A stretch of DNA of 64,000 nt from JACCTH01 sp035281645 (GCA_035281645.1 DATEDN010000092.1:58342-122341); one strand, 5' to 3'. Shown: positions 8,843-17,995, numbered from the stretch's first letter. A program made the numbers and translations. The notes: generated by a model from the sequence alone, not told the origin.

Positions 8843-9607
8843 ATGGCGAAGGGCAACGGGTCTTCCGGCGGGTCACCTGCCAGCGTCGCCGTCGCCGAGT
8901 CGTGCACGGGCGGAATGCTCATGTCCCGGATCGTCGAGACCCCCGGATGCGGCGACTGGTTTCGAGGGGGAATCGTGGCCTATCACCCGGAGGTGAAGTT
9001 CGGGCTCCTGGCAGTACCCGAAGGTCCGGTCGTGACGCGACGAGCTGCCCTGGCGATGGCCGTCGGGGTGCGAAGTCTGCTGGGCGCCGAGATCGGGCTC
9101 GGGATTACCGGCGTCGCCGGCCCCGAGGAGGAGGAAGGACAACCGGTGGGGACGGTGTTCGTCGGCGTCTCACATGCCGCCGGTGATCAGGTGGCCCGCC
9201 TTTGTCTCGAAGGCGATCCCTATCAGATCCGAAGTGGCGCTACCAACCACGCCTTCCGCCAGGCGCTTTACGCCCAAAAGGTGGTCGGGGAGATGGCCAA
9301 CACACCCGCCGAGCGCAGCCACCGCCTGGCGATACCCGAAGGTGGCTTCGTCGTCGAATGTCGTTATCCGCTGGTGGAGGCCACGATCGCGGGTACCCGG
9401 GTCTGCTTTGCCGTAGAAGGCGATCACAGCAAGCGAACCTCATTCGCCGTCGTTGGGTTGAACGGAGAACGGGTCCCCGAAGTGTTGCTATCGGCCACTA
9501 ACTCGGAACCCTCTTCGCCTGGACGACGCAACGGCGGCGATAGGCGCGAGTTCATCGTTCCGCGCGGCTCGAAATTGAGCCTGACCTGGAATCGCGTCCC
9601 GCGCTAG
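8843..9607 (+). CDS. CinA C-terminal-domain protein (NMN amidohydrolase-like) with extra C-terminal domain
   Basis: A 254-residue protein. Residues 15-155 match the CinA C-terminal (PncC) domain, which deamidates nicotinamide mononucleotide in pyridine-nucleotide salvage. The motif VAVAESCTGG carries the family's catalytic Ser, and LGITGVAGPEEEEGQPVGTVFVG is the conserved active-site strand. After the family domain ends there are about 100 further residues (155-254) that I do not recognise; they contain alternating hydrophobic strands and the tail is basic. The N-terminal MoaB-like half of full CinA is missing, as in stand-alone PncC. It lies 18 bases before the HMG-CoA lyase-like gene. The function of the tail is unknown. 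Confidence 0.82.
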   Translation: MAKGNGSSGGSPASVAVAESCTGGMLMSRIVETPGCGDWFRGGIVAYHPEVKFGLLAVPEGPVVTRRAALAMAVGVRSLLGAEIGLGITGVAGPEEEEGQPVGTVFVGVSHAAGDQVARLCLEGDPYQIRSGATNHAFRQALYAQKVVGEMANTPAERSHRLAIPEGGFVVECRYPLVEATIAGTRVCFAVEGDHSKRTSFAVVGLNGERVPEVLLSATNSEPSSPGRRNGGDRREFIVPRGSKLSLTWNRVPR

Positions 9608-9625
9608 CCCTGCCAGGATTCCGTA

Positions 9626-10543
9626 ATGTCGCGGCCCCAGCAGGTATCGATCCGCGAGGTGGGACCGCGGGACGGATTTCAGAACGAACCCGATCTCATT
9701 CCCACCGACGACAAAGTGCGGTTGATCGAGGCATTGGCCGGTGCCGGTTATCAACGCATGGAGGTGGCCAGCTTCGTGCGCCCCGACGTGATCCCTCAAT
9801 TGGCCGACGGCGTAGAAGTGCTGAGACGAATCCAAGTCCCCGACCACATCAGGCTGAGCGTGTTGATTCCCAACGAACGGGGACTCGACAATGCTCTGGC
9901 CGAGCGGGAGCTGTTCGACGACATCGGGCTCGTGGTCAGCGCCTCCGATACCCACAACCGGCGCAACATCAATCGCAGTGTCGAGGAGTCAATGGAAGCG
10001 AGCGCTCGCATCATTCCCCGGTCACTGGCCGAAGGTCTCCATTGCGAGGCGATCGTTGCCACCTCCTTTGGATGCCCCTACGAGGGGAAGGTAGAAGTCG
10101 AAACGGTGTTGAACCTGGCCACGCGCTTTGTCGAGATGGGCGCCACCGAGATCGGTTTCGGAGACACCACCGGGATGGCAAACCCATGGCAGGTCGAAGA
10201 GTTCTTTGCCCGCGCATTCGAGCGCCTGCCCGGAGTTGAGCTCACTGCTCACTTTCACAACACCCGAGGTCAGGGCCTGGCGAATGCCCTGGCGGCCTTG
10301 AACCAGGGCTGCGCCAGCTTCGAGTCGAGCTTCGGCGAACTCGGTGGGTGCCCGGTCCCACCTGGCTCCACCGGCAACATCGCCACGGAAGATCTCCTCT
10401 CGATGTTCTCCGAGATGGGGATCGAGACCGGAGTCGATCTGGGGGCGGTGATTGAGGCCGCCCGCCTCGCCCAGGACCTATTGGGGCGCAAGCTCGGCAG
10501 CCACACGCTCGTCGCCGGACCTATCGAGTGGCACCCTCACTGA
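9626..10543 (+). CDS. Hydroxymethylglutaryl-CoA lyase
   Basis: Cleaves 3-hydroxy-3-methylglutaryl-CoA to acetyl-CoA and acetoacetate (leucine catabolism), or a related 3-hydroxyacyl-CoA. The 305-residue length is right for the DRE-TIM lyase family. Motifs in order: IREVGPRDGFQNE (metal/substrate loop with Arg and Asp), CPYEG, GFGDTTGMANP, AHFHNTRGQGLAN (metal-binding HxH) and ELGGCPVPPGSTGNIATED, which carries the catalytic flexible-loop Cys of true HMG-CoA lyases. The ATG at 9626 follows the cinA-like gene closely. Its last 7 bases overlap the convergent EamA gene. No acyl-CoA dehydrogenase or carboxylase partner genes lie nearby. Confidence 0.9.
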   Translation: MSRPQQVSIREVGPRDGFQNEPDLIPTDDKVRLIEALAGAGYQRMEVASFVRPDVIPQLADGVEVLRRIQVPDHIRLSVLIPNERGLDNALAERELFDDIGLVVSASDTHNRRNINRSVEESMEASARIIPRSLAEGLHCEAIVATSFGCPYEGKVEVETVLNLATRFVEMGATEIGFGDTTGMANPWQVEEFFARAFERLPGVELTAHFHNTRGQGLANALAALNQGCASFESSFGELGGCPVPPGSTGNIATEDLLSMFSEMGIETGVDLGAVIEAARLAQDLLGRKLGSHTLVAGPIEWHPH

Positions 10544-11472
10544 CCGAGTTCGTCTGTGGGCTGGAACGGCCGCTGTACCACGCTTCGGATCCCCGATCCG
10601 GAAGCTTGGGTGAGGAATATCCCGAGCGACACCGCCAAGATCCCAATCCACTCCATGAGCCGGGGGGCTTCGTCGAGGAAGAGCCACGCCAGCAATGCGA
10701 TCTGAATCAGCATGGTGTTATTGATCCCAGCCGACTCCACCGCTGAGAGCCGTCGGAGGGAGCGGTTCCAGAGGGTGAATGCGAAGGCGGTATTCACCAC
10801 CGCCAGCCAAATGATGATCGCCCATGCCCTCCCGGATACCTCGGGCACGCCTTCCACACCGATCCCGAGCACAACCAGAAGGAGTGAACCGATCGCCATG
10901 CTGAGAGCCGTGACGACCAGCGGCGAGACTGTGGTCTCCCTGTTTACCCGTCGTCCGAGGAGGGTGCTGGCGGCATTCCCCGCCAAGCTGACGAACGCCG
11001 CCGTCATCCCCACCACAGTCGTCCCGAGCTGACCAGAAAAGTACGACCATGCCCCTAGGGCCACTAGCACCGCGCCGGTGATCTGGCTTCGATGTGGCTT
11101 CTCCGACAGCGACCACGTAGCGGTCGCCGCCACCAGCAGCGGGGTCAAGGAAAGGACCAGGCTCGAGGTGGCAGCCGGCTGATTATTGATGGCTACGAAC
11201 TGAGCTGCCTGGGTGAAGGTGTAGAAGACCACACCGAGAAGAGCGACCTCCCGCCAGGCTCCCGCGTCCAGGCTCTTCACCTGGCGGCGATAGATCGATC
11301 GACCGGCAACCAATGCGAACAAGGCCAAAAAGGCGAGGCCGTAACGGAGGGCGGCAAAGGTGATTGGGGCCAGAGCCTCGTCGTCCAATCCCCATCGGAT
11401 GAGGATCCACGAAGAGCTCCAGAGAAAGGTGACCAGGAGCGCCAACGCCCGGGCTCGTCGATGGGTGCCCAA
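10537..11472 (-). CDS. EamA/DMT superfamily transporter
   Basis: A 311-residue integral membrane protein with about ten hydrophobic helices arranged as two EamA repeats (roughly residues 8-145 and 155-290). The N-terminal LWSSSWILIRWGL and the mid-protein FTQAAQFVAINNQPAATSSL region fit drug/metabolite transporters such as amino acid or metabolite exporters. The second repeat contains VVNTAFAFTLWNRSLRRL, also typical. The substrate cannot be read from sequence. It is transcribed alone on the minus strand, tail-to-tail with the HMG-CoA lyase gene and divergent from the M20 amidohydrolase gene. The 209-base divergent gap 11473-11681 shows no motif that I can name. Confidence 0.87.
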   Translation of the reverse strand: MGTHRRARALALLVTFLWSSSWILIRWGLDDEALAPITFAALRYGLAFLALFALVAGRSIYRRQVKSLDAGAWREVALLGVVFYTFTQAAQFVAINNQPAATSSLVLSLTPLLVAATATWSLSEKPHRSQITGAVLVALGAWSYFSGQLGTTVVGMTAAFVSLAGNAASTLLGRRVNRETTVSPLVVTALSMAIGSLLLVVLGIGVEGVPEVSGRAWAIIIWLAVVNTAFAFTLWNRSLRRLSAVESAGINNTMLIQIALLAWLFLDEAPRLMEWIGILAVSLGIFLTQASGSGIRSVVQRPFQPTDELGQ

Positions 11473-11681
11473 TTTTTCCTCCTAGATCGGCACGCGTCAT
11501 TCGTGCCGACCTATCCCCTCGAGGCTTTTTTCCGATGAGGTGCGGGCCTGACAGTGGCTTTCTGTGGCGCTCGGACCATTCCGCAAGAAAGCGGCGGAAC
11601 CCTAGCCACCCTTCGGTCGACTGCCAGAGAGTAGGCCGAGTTCGTCCGAACACCGAACCCGGCCTGGGCTACCGTCGCCAC

Positions 11682-12872
11682 GTGAATCGAAAGCAGTTGG
11701 CCCAAGCGGCATTCGCGTCTGCCGAGGCAGACCTTCGAGCGCTCTCGCGCTGGATGTATGAGAACCCGGAGATCGGTTATCAGGAATTCGAGACGTCCCG
11801 CCGACTCAGCTCCTTCCTCAAGGATCGCGGTCTTGCTGTCACCTATCCCGCCTATGGCCTCGAGACCGCGTTCGAGGCGACGGCAGGACACGAGGGACCC
11901 CGCGTGGTCATCTGTAGTGAGATAGATGCCCTCCCCGAGATCGGACACGCCTGCGGACATAACCTCATCGCCACCTCTGCGATGGGAGCGGGGATCGCCG
12001 TCGCCGGAATTGCCACGGACCTGGGAATCAGGGTCAGCGTGCTCGGGACTCCAGCCGAGGAATCTGGCGGGGGCAAGGTCGATCTCATCCGAGCTGGTGC
12101 TTTCGCCGACGCGGCCGCAGCGATGATGATCCACCCCGCTCCTTACGACGAACTGGATCCGAGCTTCCAGGCCAACACGGTCTTCGTTGTCGAGTATTTC
12201 GGTAAGGAGGCTCACGCAGCCTTCGCCCCCCATCTCGGGGTTAATGCACTCGACGGTTTCGTCCAGGCCTACATGAACCTGGCCACTCTCCGCCAGCAGC
12301 TCCGCCCCGGCGACACCGTCCATTGCATCGTCACCAACGGGGGCGACGCCTCGAACATCATTCCCTCCTACACGCGCTCGGTCTGGGGGGTGAGGGCTTG
12401 GACGAAGGAACGGCTGGCGGAAATCATTCCCAAGGTGAGGGCGTGTCTAGATGCGGCCGCCCTGGCCACCGGGTGCCGGCTCGAGGTCACCATCCGTGAC
12501 AACCCCTACGACAACATGATCAACAATCCGGTGATGACGAAGCTGTTTCAAGCGAACTCGGAGTCACTGGGCCGCCCAATGCCGACCGGCCTCGAGGCTG
12601 GTGGCGGCTCCTCCGACATGGGGAACGTCAGTCAAGTAGTCCCATCGATTCACCCCATGGTCGCTATCGAGGCGGACGGGGCCGTCTACCACCAGAAGGA
12701 CTTCGCCCACGCCACCGTCACTTCTTCGGGCGAGCGAGCTTTGCGGGACGGGGCTCTGGCTATGGCGTACACCATCATCGACATGGCGGAGCAAGAGGTC
12801 TGGGCCAAGCTCCGGGTTCGTCCGCCGAATAGATCTACAAAGGGATACGCTTCCATCCGCAGCCAGGGCTAA
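11682..12872 (+). CDS. M20 family amidohydrolase/peptidase (PM20D2/AbgB-like)
   Basis: A 396-residue zinc-dependent amidohydrolase, probably cytosolic. RWMYENPEIGYQEFETS near the N-terminus and IGHACGHNLIATSAMG (metal ligands in GHACGHN) are diagnostic of the M20D/aminoacylase branch. EIDALPEIG, GTPAEESGGGKVDL (catalytic Glu pair) and GKEAHAAFAP (dimerisation-domain His) follow in order. The C-terminal metal His may be in the QKDFAHATVTS segment. I chose GTG 11682 because the codons before it, although open, encode a low-complexity stretch. It lies 5 bases before the dppD-like gene, so it probably hydrolyses an N-acyl amino acid or dipeptide taken up by this importer. Confidence 0.88.
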   Translation: MNRKQLAQAAFASAEADLRALSRWMYENPEIGYQEFETSRRLSSFLKDRGLAVTYPAYGLETAFEATAGHEGPRVVICSEIDALPEIGHACGHNLIATSAMGAGIAVAGIATDLGIRVSVLGTPAEESGGGKVDLIRAGAFADAAAAMMIHPAPYDELDPSFQANTVFVVEYFGKEAHAAFAPHLGVNALDGFVQAYMNLATLRQQLRPGDTVHCIVTNGGDASNIIPSYTRSVWGVRAWTKERLAEIIPKVRACLDAAALATGCRLEVTIRDNPYDNMINNPVMTKLFQANSESLGRPMPTGLEAGGGSSDMGNVSQVVPSIHPMVAIEADGAVYHQKDFAHATVTSSGERALRDGALAMAYTIIDMAEQEVWAKLRVRPPNRSTKGYASIRSQG

Positions 12873-12877
12873 GGACA

Positions 12878-13879
12878 GTGACCAACCCCACACCCATCCT
12901 CGAAGTCAAAGATCTTCAGACGCAGTTCCACACCCAGGATGGGACAGTCCACGCGATCAATGGGGTGAGTTTCGTTCTCAACAAAGGCGAGTTCCTGGGG
13001 GTAGTAGGCGAAAGCGGCTCGGGAAAAAGCGTGACGATGATGTCGCTATTGCGGCTGATCCCGATGCCACCAGGTGAAATCGTGTCCGGTCAAGCGATGT
13101 TCGAGGGTCGGGACCTGATCACGATGGAACTCGACGATCTGCGTTCGGTGCGAGGTGGCCGAATCGGCTTCATCTTCCAGGACCCTCTCACCTCCCTCAA
13201 CCCGGTGCTCACCATCGGCTACCAGATCATGGAGTCGCTGCGGATCCATACCGACCTGCCCGACAAAGAACAAGAGGCGAGAGCGATCGAGCTGCTCAAG
13301 CTGGTGGGAATTCCTGGGGCGAAAAAGCGACTTAGCTCCTATCCCCATGAGCTCTCCGGGGGCATGCGCCAGCGAGTCATGATCGCCATGTCCCTCGCTA
13401 CCAGGCCGCGGGTGCTGATTGCCGACGAGCCCACTACTGCTCTCGACGTGACGATCCAGGCGCAAATCATCGAGTTGGTACGCGACCTCCGCGAGAAGAC
13501 CAACACCGCCGTTGTCTGGATCACTCATGATCTGGGTGTGATCGCCGGGCTCGCAGATCGGGTCCTGGTGATGTATGGAGGGCTGATCGTCGAGGAGGCC
13601 CCGGTGGCCGAGCTCTACGCCCACCCCCAGCATCCCTATACCGAGGGACTCCTCGGCTCGATCCCGCGTTTGGATCAGAAGGGCTCCAAGCTGGTCAACA
13701 TCAAAGGCCAGCCGCCCAACCTCTACGAGAAGCCCACCAGCTGTCCATTCGCTCCCCGATGCCCTTACGTGTTCGATCGCTGCCGGGCGGAGAACCCGCC
13801 TCTGATCTCGATCTCCGAGAGCCACAGCACCGCTTGCTGGTGGGACATGGATAACAAGAGGCCGCGCAATGGTTCCTGA
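12878..13879 (+). CDS. Oligopeptide/dipeptide ABC importer ATPase (DppD/OppD type)
   Basis: A 333-residue ATPase of a peptide/nickel-type ABC importer. Walker A GESGSGKSV (about residue 45), Q-loop FQDPLTSLNPV, signature LSGGMRQRV, Walker B RVLIADEPTTALDVT and H-loop ITHDLGV are all intact. The C-terminal oligopeptide extension carries the Cys-rich segment CPFAPRCPYVFDRC, which binds an iron-sulphur cluster in some DppD proteins. GTG start at 12878. It overlaps the second ATPase by 11 bases and follows the M20 gene closely, so ATPases and hydrolase are one transcript. The substrate class (peptides or N-acyl amino acids) is inferred from the family and neighbour. Confidence 0.92.
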   Translation: MTNPTPILEVKDLQTQFHTQDGTVHAINGVSFVLNKGEFLGVVGESGSGKSVTMMSLLRLIPMPPGEIVSGQAMFEGRDLITMELDDLRSVRGGRIGFIFQDPLTSLNPVLTIGYQIMESLRIHTDLPDKEQEARAIELLKLVGIPGAKKRLSSYPHELSGGMRQRVMIAMSLATRPRVLIADEPTTALDVTIQAQIIELVRDLREKTNTAVVWITHDLGVIAGLADRVLVMYGGLIVEEAPVAELYAHPQHPYTEGLLGSIPRLDQKGSKLVNIKGQPPNLYEKPTSCPFAPRCPYVFDRCRAENPPLISISESHSTACWWDMDNKRPRNGS

Positions 13880-14948
13880 GGTGGCTGGAAACGGTGGCCC
13901 CCCCGGGGACATGGGACGCGAGGTACTGGTCAGCGTCAAAGACCTGAAAAAGCACTTTCCGATCATGCAGGGCGTTTTCCGCCGGCAAGTGGGCTCGGTG
14001 AAGGCGGTCGACGGGGTGACGTTCGATATATATCGCGGCGAGACTCTGGGTCTGGTGGGGGAAAGCGGTTCCGGCAAGTCGACCACCGGCCGGGTCATCC
14101 TCCAGCTCGACAAACCCACATCCGGGACCGTCAGTTTCGAGGGCAAAGAGCTCAACGCCCTTTCGTCCGGGGAGATGCGTCGGCTCCGGCCTCAGATGCA
14201 GATGGTTTTTCAGGACCCGCACGCCTCCCTCAACCCGCGGATGACCGTGAGCTCGATCATCTCGGAGCCGTTACGAGAGCATGACGAGGCGGGCGGCGAC
14301 GACCGCGATGAAAAAGTCGATGAGCTGCTGGGATTGGTTGGCCTTGCTCCCCGCCACGCCAACCGCTACCCCCATGAGTTTTCGGGTGGCCAGCGACAAC
14401 GCATCGGCATCGCCCGGGCCATCGCCCTCAATCCCGACTTCATCGTTTGCGACGAGCCCATCGCCGCCCTCGACGTGTCGATCCAGGCGCAAGTTGTCAA
14501 CCTGCTCGAAAACCTCCAAGACCTCCTCCGCCTCACGTATCTGTTCATCTCCCACGATCTCTCGATGATTCGCCACATCGCCGATCGGGTGGCGGTGATG
14601 TACCTCGGTCGGATCATGGAGCTGGCCGAATGCAACCGCCTCTACACCCATCCCCAACACCCGTACACCCGCGCACTCCTTTCGGCCGTGCCGGTGCCCG
14701 ATCCCCAGATCGAGGCGGTCCGGAGGCGGGTAATTCTCGAAGGCGACATCCCCAGCCCCGCTAACCCCCCGCCGGGCTGTCCCTTCAACACCCGATGCCC
14801 CATGGCCCAGGAGCGGTGTGTGGAGGAGGTGCCCGAGTGGCGTCAAATCGAGTCCGGGCATTGGGTGGCGTGCCATTTCGCCGAGGAAACGCCCGATACC
14901 TCGGTTATCACGGCCTCATCTGGCCCGATCCTGACCGAGTCGGAGTAG
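13869..14948 (+). CDS. Oligopeptide/dipeptide ABC importer ATPase (DppF/OppF type)
   Basis: A 359-residue second ATPase of the same importer. Motifs: Walker A GESGSGKST, Q-loop FQDPHASLNPR, signature FSGGQRQRI, Walker B FIVCDEPIAALDVS and H-loop ISHDLSM. The C-terminal oligopeptide domain includes CPFNTRCPMAQERC, the paired Cys cluster typical of DppF. The leading GRxVLVSVKDLKKHFPI-type start occurs about 15 residues into the ORF, and an internal ATG there is an alternative start. It pairs with the DppD-like protein to form the heterodimeric motor. After its stop, a 133-base gap separates it from the solute-binding protein gene, which probably has its own promoter. Confidence 0.92.
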   Translation: MVPEVAGNGGPPGDMGREVLVSVKDLKKHFPIMQGVFRRQVGSVKAVDGVTFDIYRGETLGLVGESGSGKSTTGRVILQLDKPTSGTVSFEGKELNALSSGEMRRLRPQMQMVFQDPHASLNPRMTVSSIISEPLREHDEAGGDDRDEKVDELLGLVGLAPRHANRYPHEFSGGQRQRIGIARAIALNPDFIVCDEPIAALDVSIQAQVVNLLENLQDLLRLTYLFISHDLSMIRHIADRVAVMYLGRIMELAECNRLYTHPQHPYTRALLSAVPVPDPQIEAVRRRVILEGDIPSPANPPPGCPFNTRCPMAQERCVEEVPEWRQIESGHWVACHFAEETPDTSVITASSGPILTESE

Positions 14949-15037
14949 GCCGGAAAACGGGCTCATTGGGGGCTAAGGCAACCGGAGGCTGGTAAGTTCG
15001 TCTCCTGTCGGGCGCCCTCCGGCATACCGGCGTGTGT

Positions 15038-15053
15038 TCCGACATATGTTGGA
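15038..15053. promoter_or_regulatory. Imperfect palindrome upstream of the peptide-binding protein gene
   Basis: TCCGACATATGTTGGA reads as its own reverse complement except for one base pair. It sits 29 bases before the ATG at 15082, in the only sizeable gap of this transporter operon (14949-15081). It is a candidate operator or part of a promoter for the abundant binding protein. No regulator has been assigned to it. Confidence 0.35.
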
Positions 15054-15081
15054 CGAATCTCTCTATGGAGGAGACAACTTA

Positions 15082-16890
15082 ATGAAACGATGGCAATGGC
15101 TGAGCTTGTTCGCGGCCTTTGCGCTCTTCATCGCGGCCTGTGCCACTGGCACCACCGAAACGACCGCCGATGGAGGACCCGCAACCACCGCAGACGGAGC
15201 AGCTACTACCGCAGCCCCGACTGATACCACCGCAGCGACGACCGGAGAAGCCGGGCAGGGCGGGGACTTCCTTGCCTTCCAATGGCAGGGACCCTCACAG
15301 GCCAACGCGTACTTATCGAGCGGAACTAAGGACCTTTTGCTCGGTTCGCTCGTGCTTGAGCCCCTCGCCGAATGGAGCCCAGCCGGTGAACTAATGCCCG
15401 CCCTGGCAGCGGAAATTCCGACCCAGGAGAACGGTGGCATCGCCGAGGACTTCAGCTCGATCACCTGGACTCTGAAAGAAGGCGTCTTATGGTCGGACGG
15501 AACCCCGCTCACGGCAGATGATGTCGTCTTCAGTTGGGAATATTGCTCGAATCCGGAGACAGGTTGCGTCCAAGACTTTTCGACGGTTGAGAGCGTCGTG
15601 GCTGACGATGAATCAACGGTGACTATCAACTTCACCGAACCCCAACCGTTTCCTTTTATTCACTTCGTCAACTATCAGTATCCGGTGATCCAAAGGGCGC
15701 AGTTCGCCGACTGTGTCGGCGCCGGAGCCAACGCCTGCACCGATCAGAACTTCGCACCGGTCGGTACCGGTCCTTATATGGTTACCGAGTTGGTGCCCGA
15801 AGACGTAGTTTCCCTGGAGATGAACCCGAACTATCGGGGGATCCCAGAGGGCAAACCCTTCTTCGGCACCGTCACCATCGAAGGCGGTGGCGATGCCGAG
15901 TCGACGGCTCGTTCGGTGCTCGAGATCGGTGAGGGCGACTACGCCTGGAATCTCCAGGTCGCCCCCGAGATCATCGCTCCCATGGAAGCTGCCGGCAACG
16001 GGGTCGTTCAAGTGGCGTTCACTTCGAATGTCGAGCATCTCAACTTCAACCAGACCGATCCGGCCGACGACGGTGATCGATCCGATTACACGGGCGACGG
16101 CAGCAACGTTCACCCGGTGTTCTTCGATAATCCCGACCTCATCAGGGCACTCTCGATGGCAATCAACCGTGATGAACTGGTGGCGGTTGGCTACGGCCCA
16201 TCCGGGATCCCTACCTGCAACATCTGGCCATCGGAGCCAGCCGTATCCACCGGCGTCGACTGGTGTCTGACCCAGGACATCGAGGGAGCCAATGCTCTCC
16301 TCGACGAGATCGGAGCAGTTGACTCTGACGGTGACGGTGTCCGCGAGTGGAACGGCACTCCCCTGGAGTTTGACTACGTCACCTCGACCAACGCGGTGCG
16401 GCAGTCGAACCAGGCGTTGATCGAGAGCTACTGGGCCGAGATTGGCGTCATCGCCAACATGAGGAATGAAGACGCCGGGCTTTTCTTCGATGGCACCTGT
16501 GCCAGCGATGCCTGCATCTGGAAGTTCTTTACCGACATCGAGATGTTTACGAATGGCTCGTCCAGCCCTGATCCCCAGGGCTACATGGTGCAATACACCA
16601 TTGAGCAAATACCGACTTCGGGCAACAACTACGCCGGGGGCAACATACCCCGCTACGCCAGCGAGGAGTACGACGCACTTTTCGCTCAACTCGAAGCGAC
16701 TTCGCTCGATGATCCGGCCCGCAATGATCTTGTGATTCAGCTGAACGATCTCGTGGTTTCGAGCGGAGCGATCGTGCCGTTGATCCACCGTGGAAACGTG
16801 TCGGCATTTGCCAACTCGATCCAGGGAGTCGGCGACCTCAACGGATGGGACTCCGAATACTGGAACATCGAAGAATGGACGCGCAGCTAA
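15082..16890 (+). CDS. ABC transporter peptide-binding lipoprotein (family 5 SBP)
   Basis: A 602-residue extracytoplasmic binding protein anchored by lipid. Signal peptide and lipobox: MKRWQWLSLF, a hydrophobic core, then FIAACATG with the modified Cys. A Thr/Ala-rich linker of about 40 residues follows, common in actinobacterial lipoproteins. The SBP_bac_5 fold is recognised from EPLAEWSPAGELMPALAAE, TWTLKEGVLWSDGTPLTADDVVFSWEYC and VGTGPYMVTELVPEDVVSLEMNPNYRG, in that order. I chose ATG 15082, which has GGAGGAG upstream, over an in-frame ATG 48 bases earlier. It delivers oligopeptides or similar compounds to the DppBC permeases downstream. A strong stem-loop separates it from dppB. Confidence 0.92.
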   Translation: MKRWQWLSLFAAFALFIAACATGTTETTADGGPATTADGAATTAAPTDTTAATTGEAGQGGDFLAFQWQGPSQANAYLSSGTKDLLLGSLVLEPLAEWSPAGELMPALAAEIPTQENGGIAEDFSSITWTLKEGVLWSDGTPLTADDVVFSWEYCSNPETGCVQDFSTVESVVADDESTVTINFTEPQPFPFIHFVNYQYPVIQRAQFADCVGAGANACTDQNFAPVGTGPYMVTELVPEDVVSLEMNPNYRGIPEGKPFFGTVTIEGGGDAESTARSVLEIGEGDYAWNLQVAPEIIAPMEAAGNGVVQVAFTSNVEHLNFNQTDPADDGDRSDYTGDGSNVHPVFFDNPDLIRALSMAINRDELVAVGYGPSGIPTCNIWPSEPAVSTGVDWCLTQDIEGANALLDEIGAVDSDGDGVREWNGTPLEFDYVTSTNAVRQSNQALIESYWAEIGVIANMRNEDAGLFFDGTCASDACIWKFFTDIEMFTNGSSSPDPQGYMVQYTIEQIPTSGNNYAGGNIPRYASEEYDALFAQLEATSLDDPARNDLVIQLNDLVVSSGAIVPLIHRGNVSAFANSIQGVGDLNGWDSEYWNIEEWTRS

Positions 16891-16917
16891 CCCCTGCCAT
16901 CCAATAGTTATGACTGA

Positions 16918-16955
16918 CAAAGGAGCCTTTCAGAGTCATCTGAAAGGCTCCTTTG
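16918..16955 (+). terminator. Strong stem-loop between binding-protein gene and dppB
   Basis: A perfect 17-bp stem: the left arm runs 16918-16934, the loop is GTCA and the right arm runs 16939-16955. It is followed by GCCTTTTGC, only a weak T-tract, so termination would be partial. Because the permeases and this importer must be co-expressed, it more likely lowers readthrough or protects the 3' end of the binding-protein mRNA. Confidence 0.75.
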
Positions 16956-16981
16956 CCTTTTGCTCGGTCACTTTGTAGGCC

Positions 16982-17995
16982 ATGGCTCAATACATCCTCC
17001 GCCGCACCCTATTTGCCATCCCCACGTTGGTAGTGATCAGCTTGATCATCTTCGTAATCCTCGACCTGGCCCCTGGGGATCCGACCTCGCAACTACCGCT
17101 GACTTTGCCTGCGGAAGTGAAAGAGAACATCCGGGAGTCGCTCGGGTTCAATGACCCCTTCCTGATCAAGTGGCTGAAGTGGATGCGGCTCATGTTCATC
17201 AATGAGCCTCTCCACATCATCGAGTCGATCTTTAACGTCTGCATTGGGGACTGCGCTGCTAGGGATCGGATTATCTCTTGGTCCTCGCGGGCCCCCGCCC
17301 TCGACGTGATTGGTCAACGGCTGCCCCAAACGCTTTGGGTGCTGGGGTTGGCTTTCATCCTCGGGATCATCATCGCCATCCCGGTGGGAGTGCTCTCGGC
17401 CTACAAGCAGTACTCCGCCTTTGACAACATCGGAACCTTCGCCACGATGGTGGGTTTCTCGGCCCCCACTTTCTTCACCGGGCTATTGGCCATCGTCGTC
17501 TTCAGCGTCACGCTGGGCTGGTTCCCCTCGTTCTACGACTCCACCCTCGTGGTCAATAGCTGGGATTCCTTGCTCGCCCATCTGAAACAGATGGCCATGC
17601 CGGTGGCGGTCCTGACCCTGTTCAACACCGCCGCATTGAGCCGCTTCACGAGGGCGTCGGTCCTCGACAACCTCAACGACGACTACGTCCGCACCGCCAG
17701 GGCCAAAGGCCTCGGCGAGGGCCGGGTGGTGCTCACGCACGTGATGCGCAACAGCCTGATCCCGGTGGTGACCCTGATCGCCCTCCAGGTGCCTGGGATC
17801 TTCGGGGGGGCCATCATCACCGAACAGATCTTTCGTATCAACGGCATCGGGGCCCTGTTGATCACCGCTATCGGACAGTCTGATGTGCCCATGGTGCAGA
17901 CCTTGACCTTTATCTTTGCGGTCCTCATCGTGGTCTTCAATCTCCTGGCCGATATCACTTACGGCGTGCTGGATCCCCGGATTAGATACGATTGA
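16982..17995 (+). CDS. Peptide ABC importer permease (DppB type)
   Basis: A 337-residue inner-membrane permease of the DppB/OppB class. The start AQYILRRTLFAIPTLVVISLIIFVILDLAPGDP is the standard first helix and periplasmic turn of this family. About six transmembrane helices follow. The cytoplasmic coupling (EAA-like) loop is visible as DDYVRTARAKGLGEGRVVLTHVMRNSLIPVV near 245-275. A small Cys-containing segment, FNVCIGDCAARDR near 85-97, lies in the first extracytoplasmic loop and is not usual for DppB. ATG at 16982, 26 bases after the stem-loop. It forms a heterodimer with the next gene product. Confidence 0.92.
   Translation: MAQYILRRTLFAIPTLVVISLIIFVILDLAPGDPTSQLPLTLPAEVKENIRESLGFNDPFLIKWLKWMRLMFINEPLHIIESIFNVCIGDCAARDRIISWSSRAPALDVIGQRLPQTLWVLGLAFILGIIIAIPVGVLSAYKQYSAFDNIGTFATMVGFSAPTFFTGLLAIVVFSVTLGWFPSFYDSTLVVNSWDSLLAHLKQMAMPVAVLTLFNTAALSRFTRASVLDNLNDDYVRTARAKGLGEGRVVLTHVMRNSLIPVVTLIALQVPGIFGGAIITEQIFRINGIGALLITAIGQSDVPMVQTLTFIFAVLIVVFNLLADITYGVLDPRIRYD

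Noticed and set aside
13046..14155. 369-codon minus-strand frame
   Set aside because: Antisense to the two peptide-importer ATPase genes with intact Walker motifs on the plus strand.
15613..16920. 435-codon minus-strand frame
   Set aside because: Antisense to the peptide-binding lipoprotein gene; no motif and atypical composition.
16918..16955. Reading the stem-loop as a full intrinsic terminator
   Set aside because: The T-tract after it is short and interrupted, and the downstream permease genes have no other obvious promoter.
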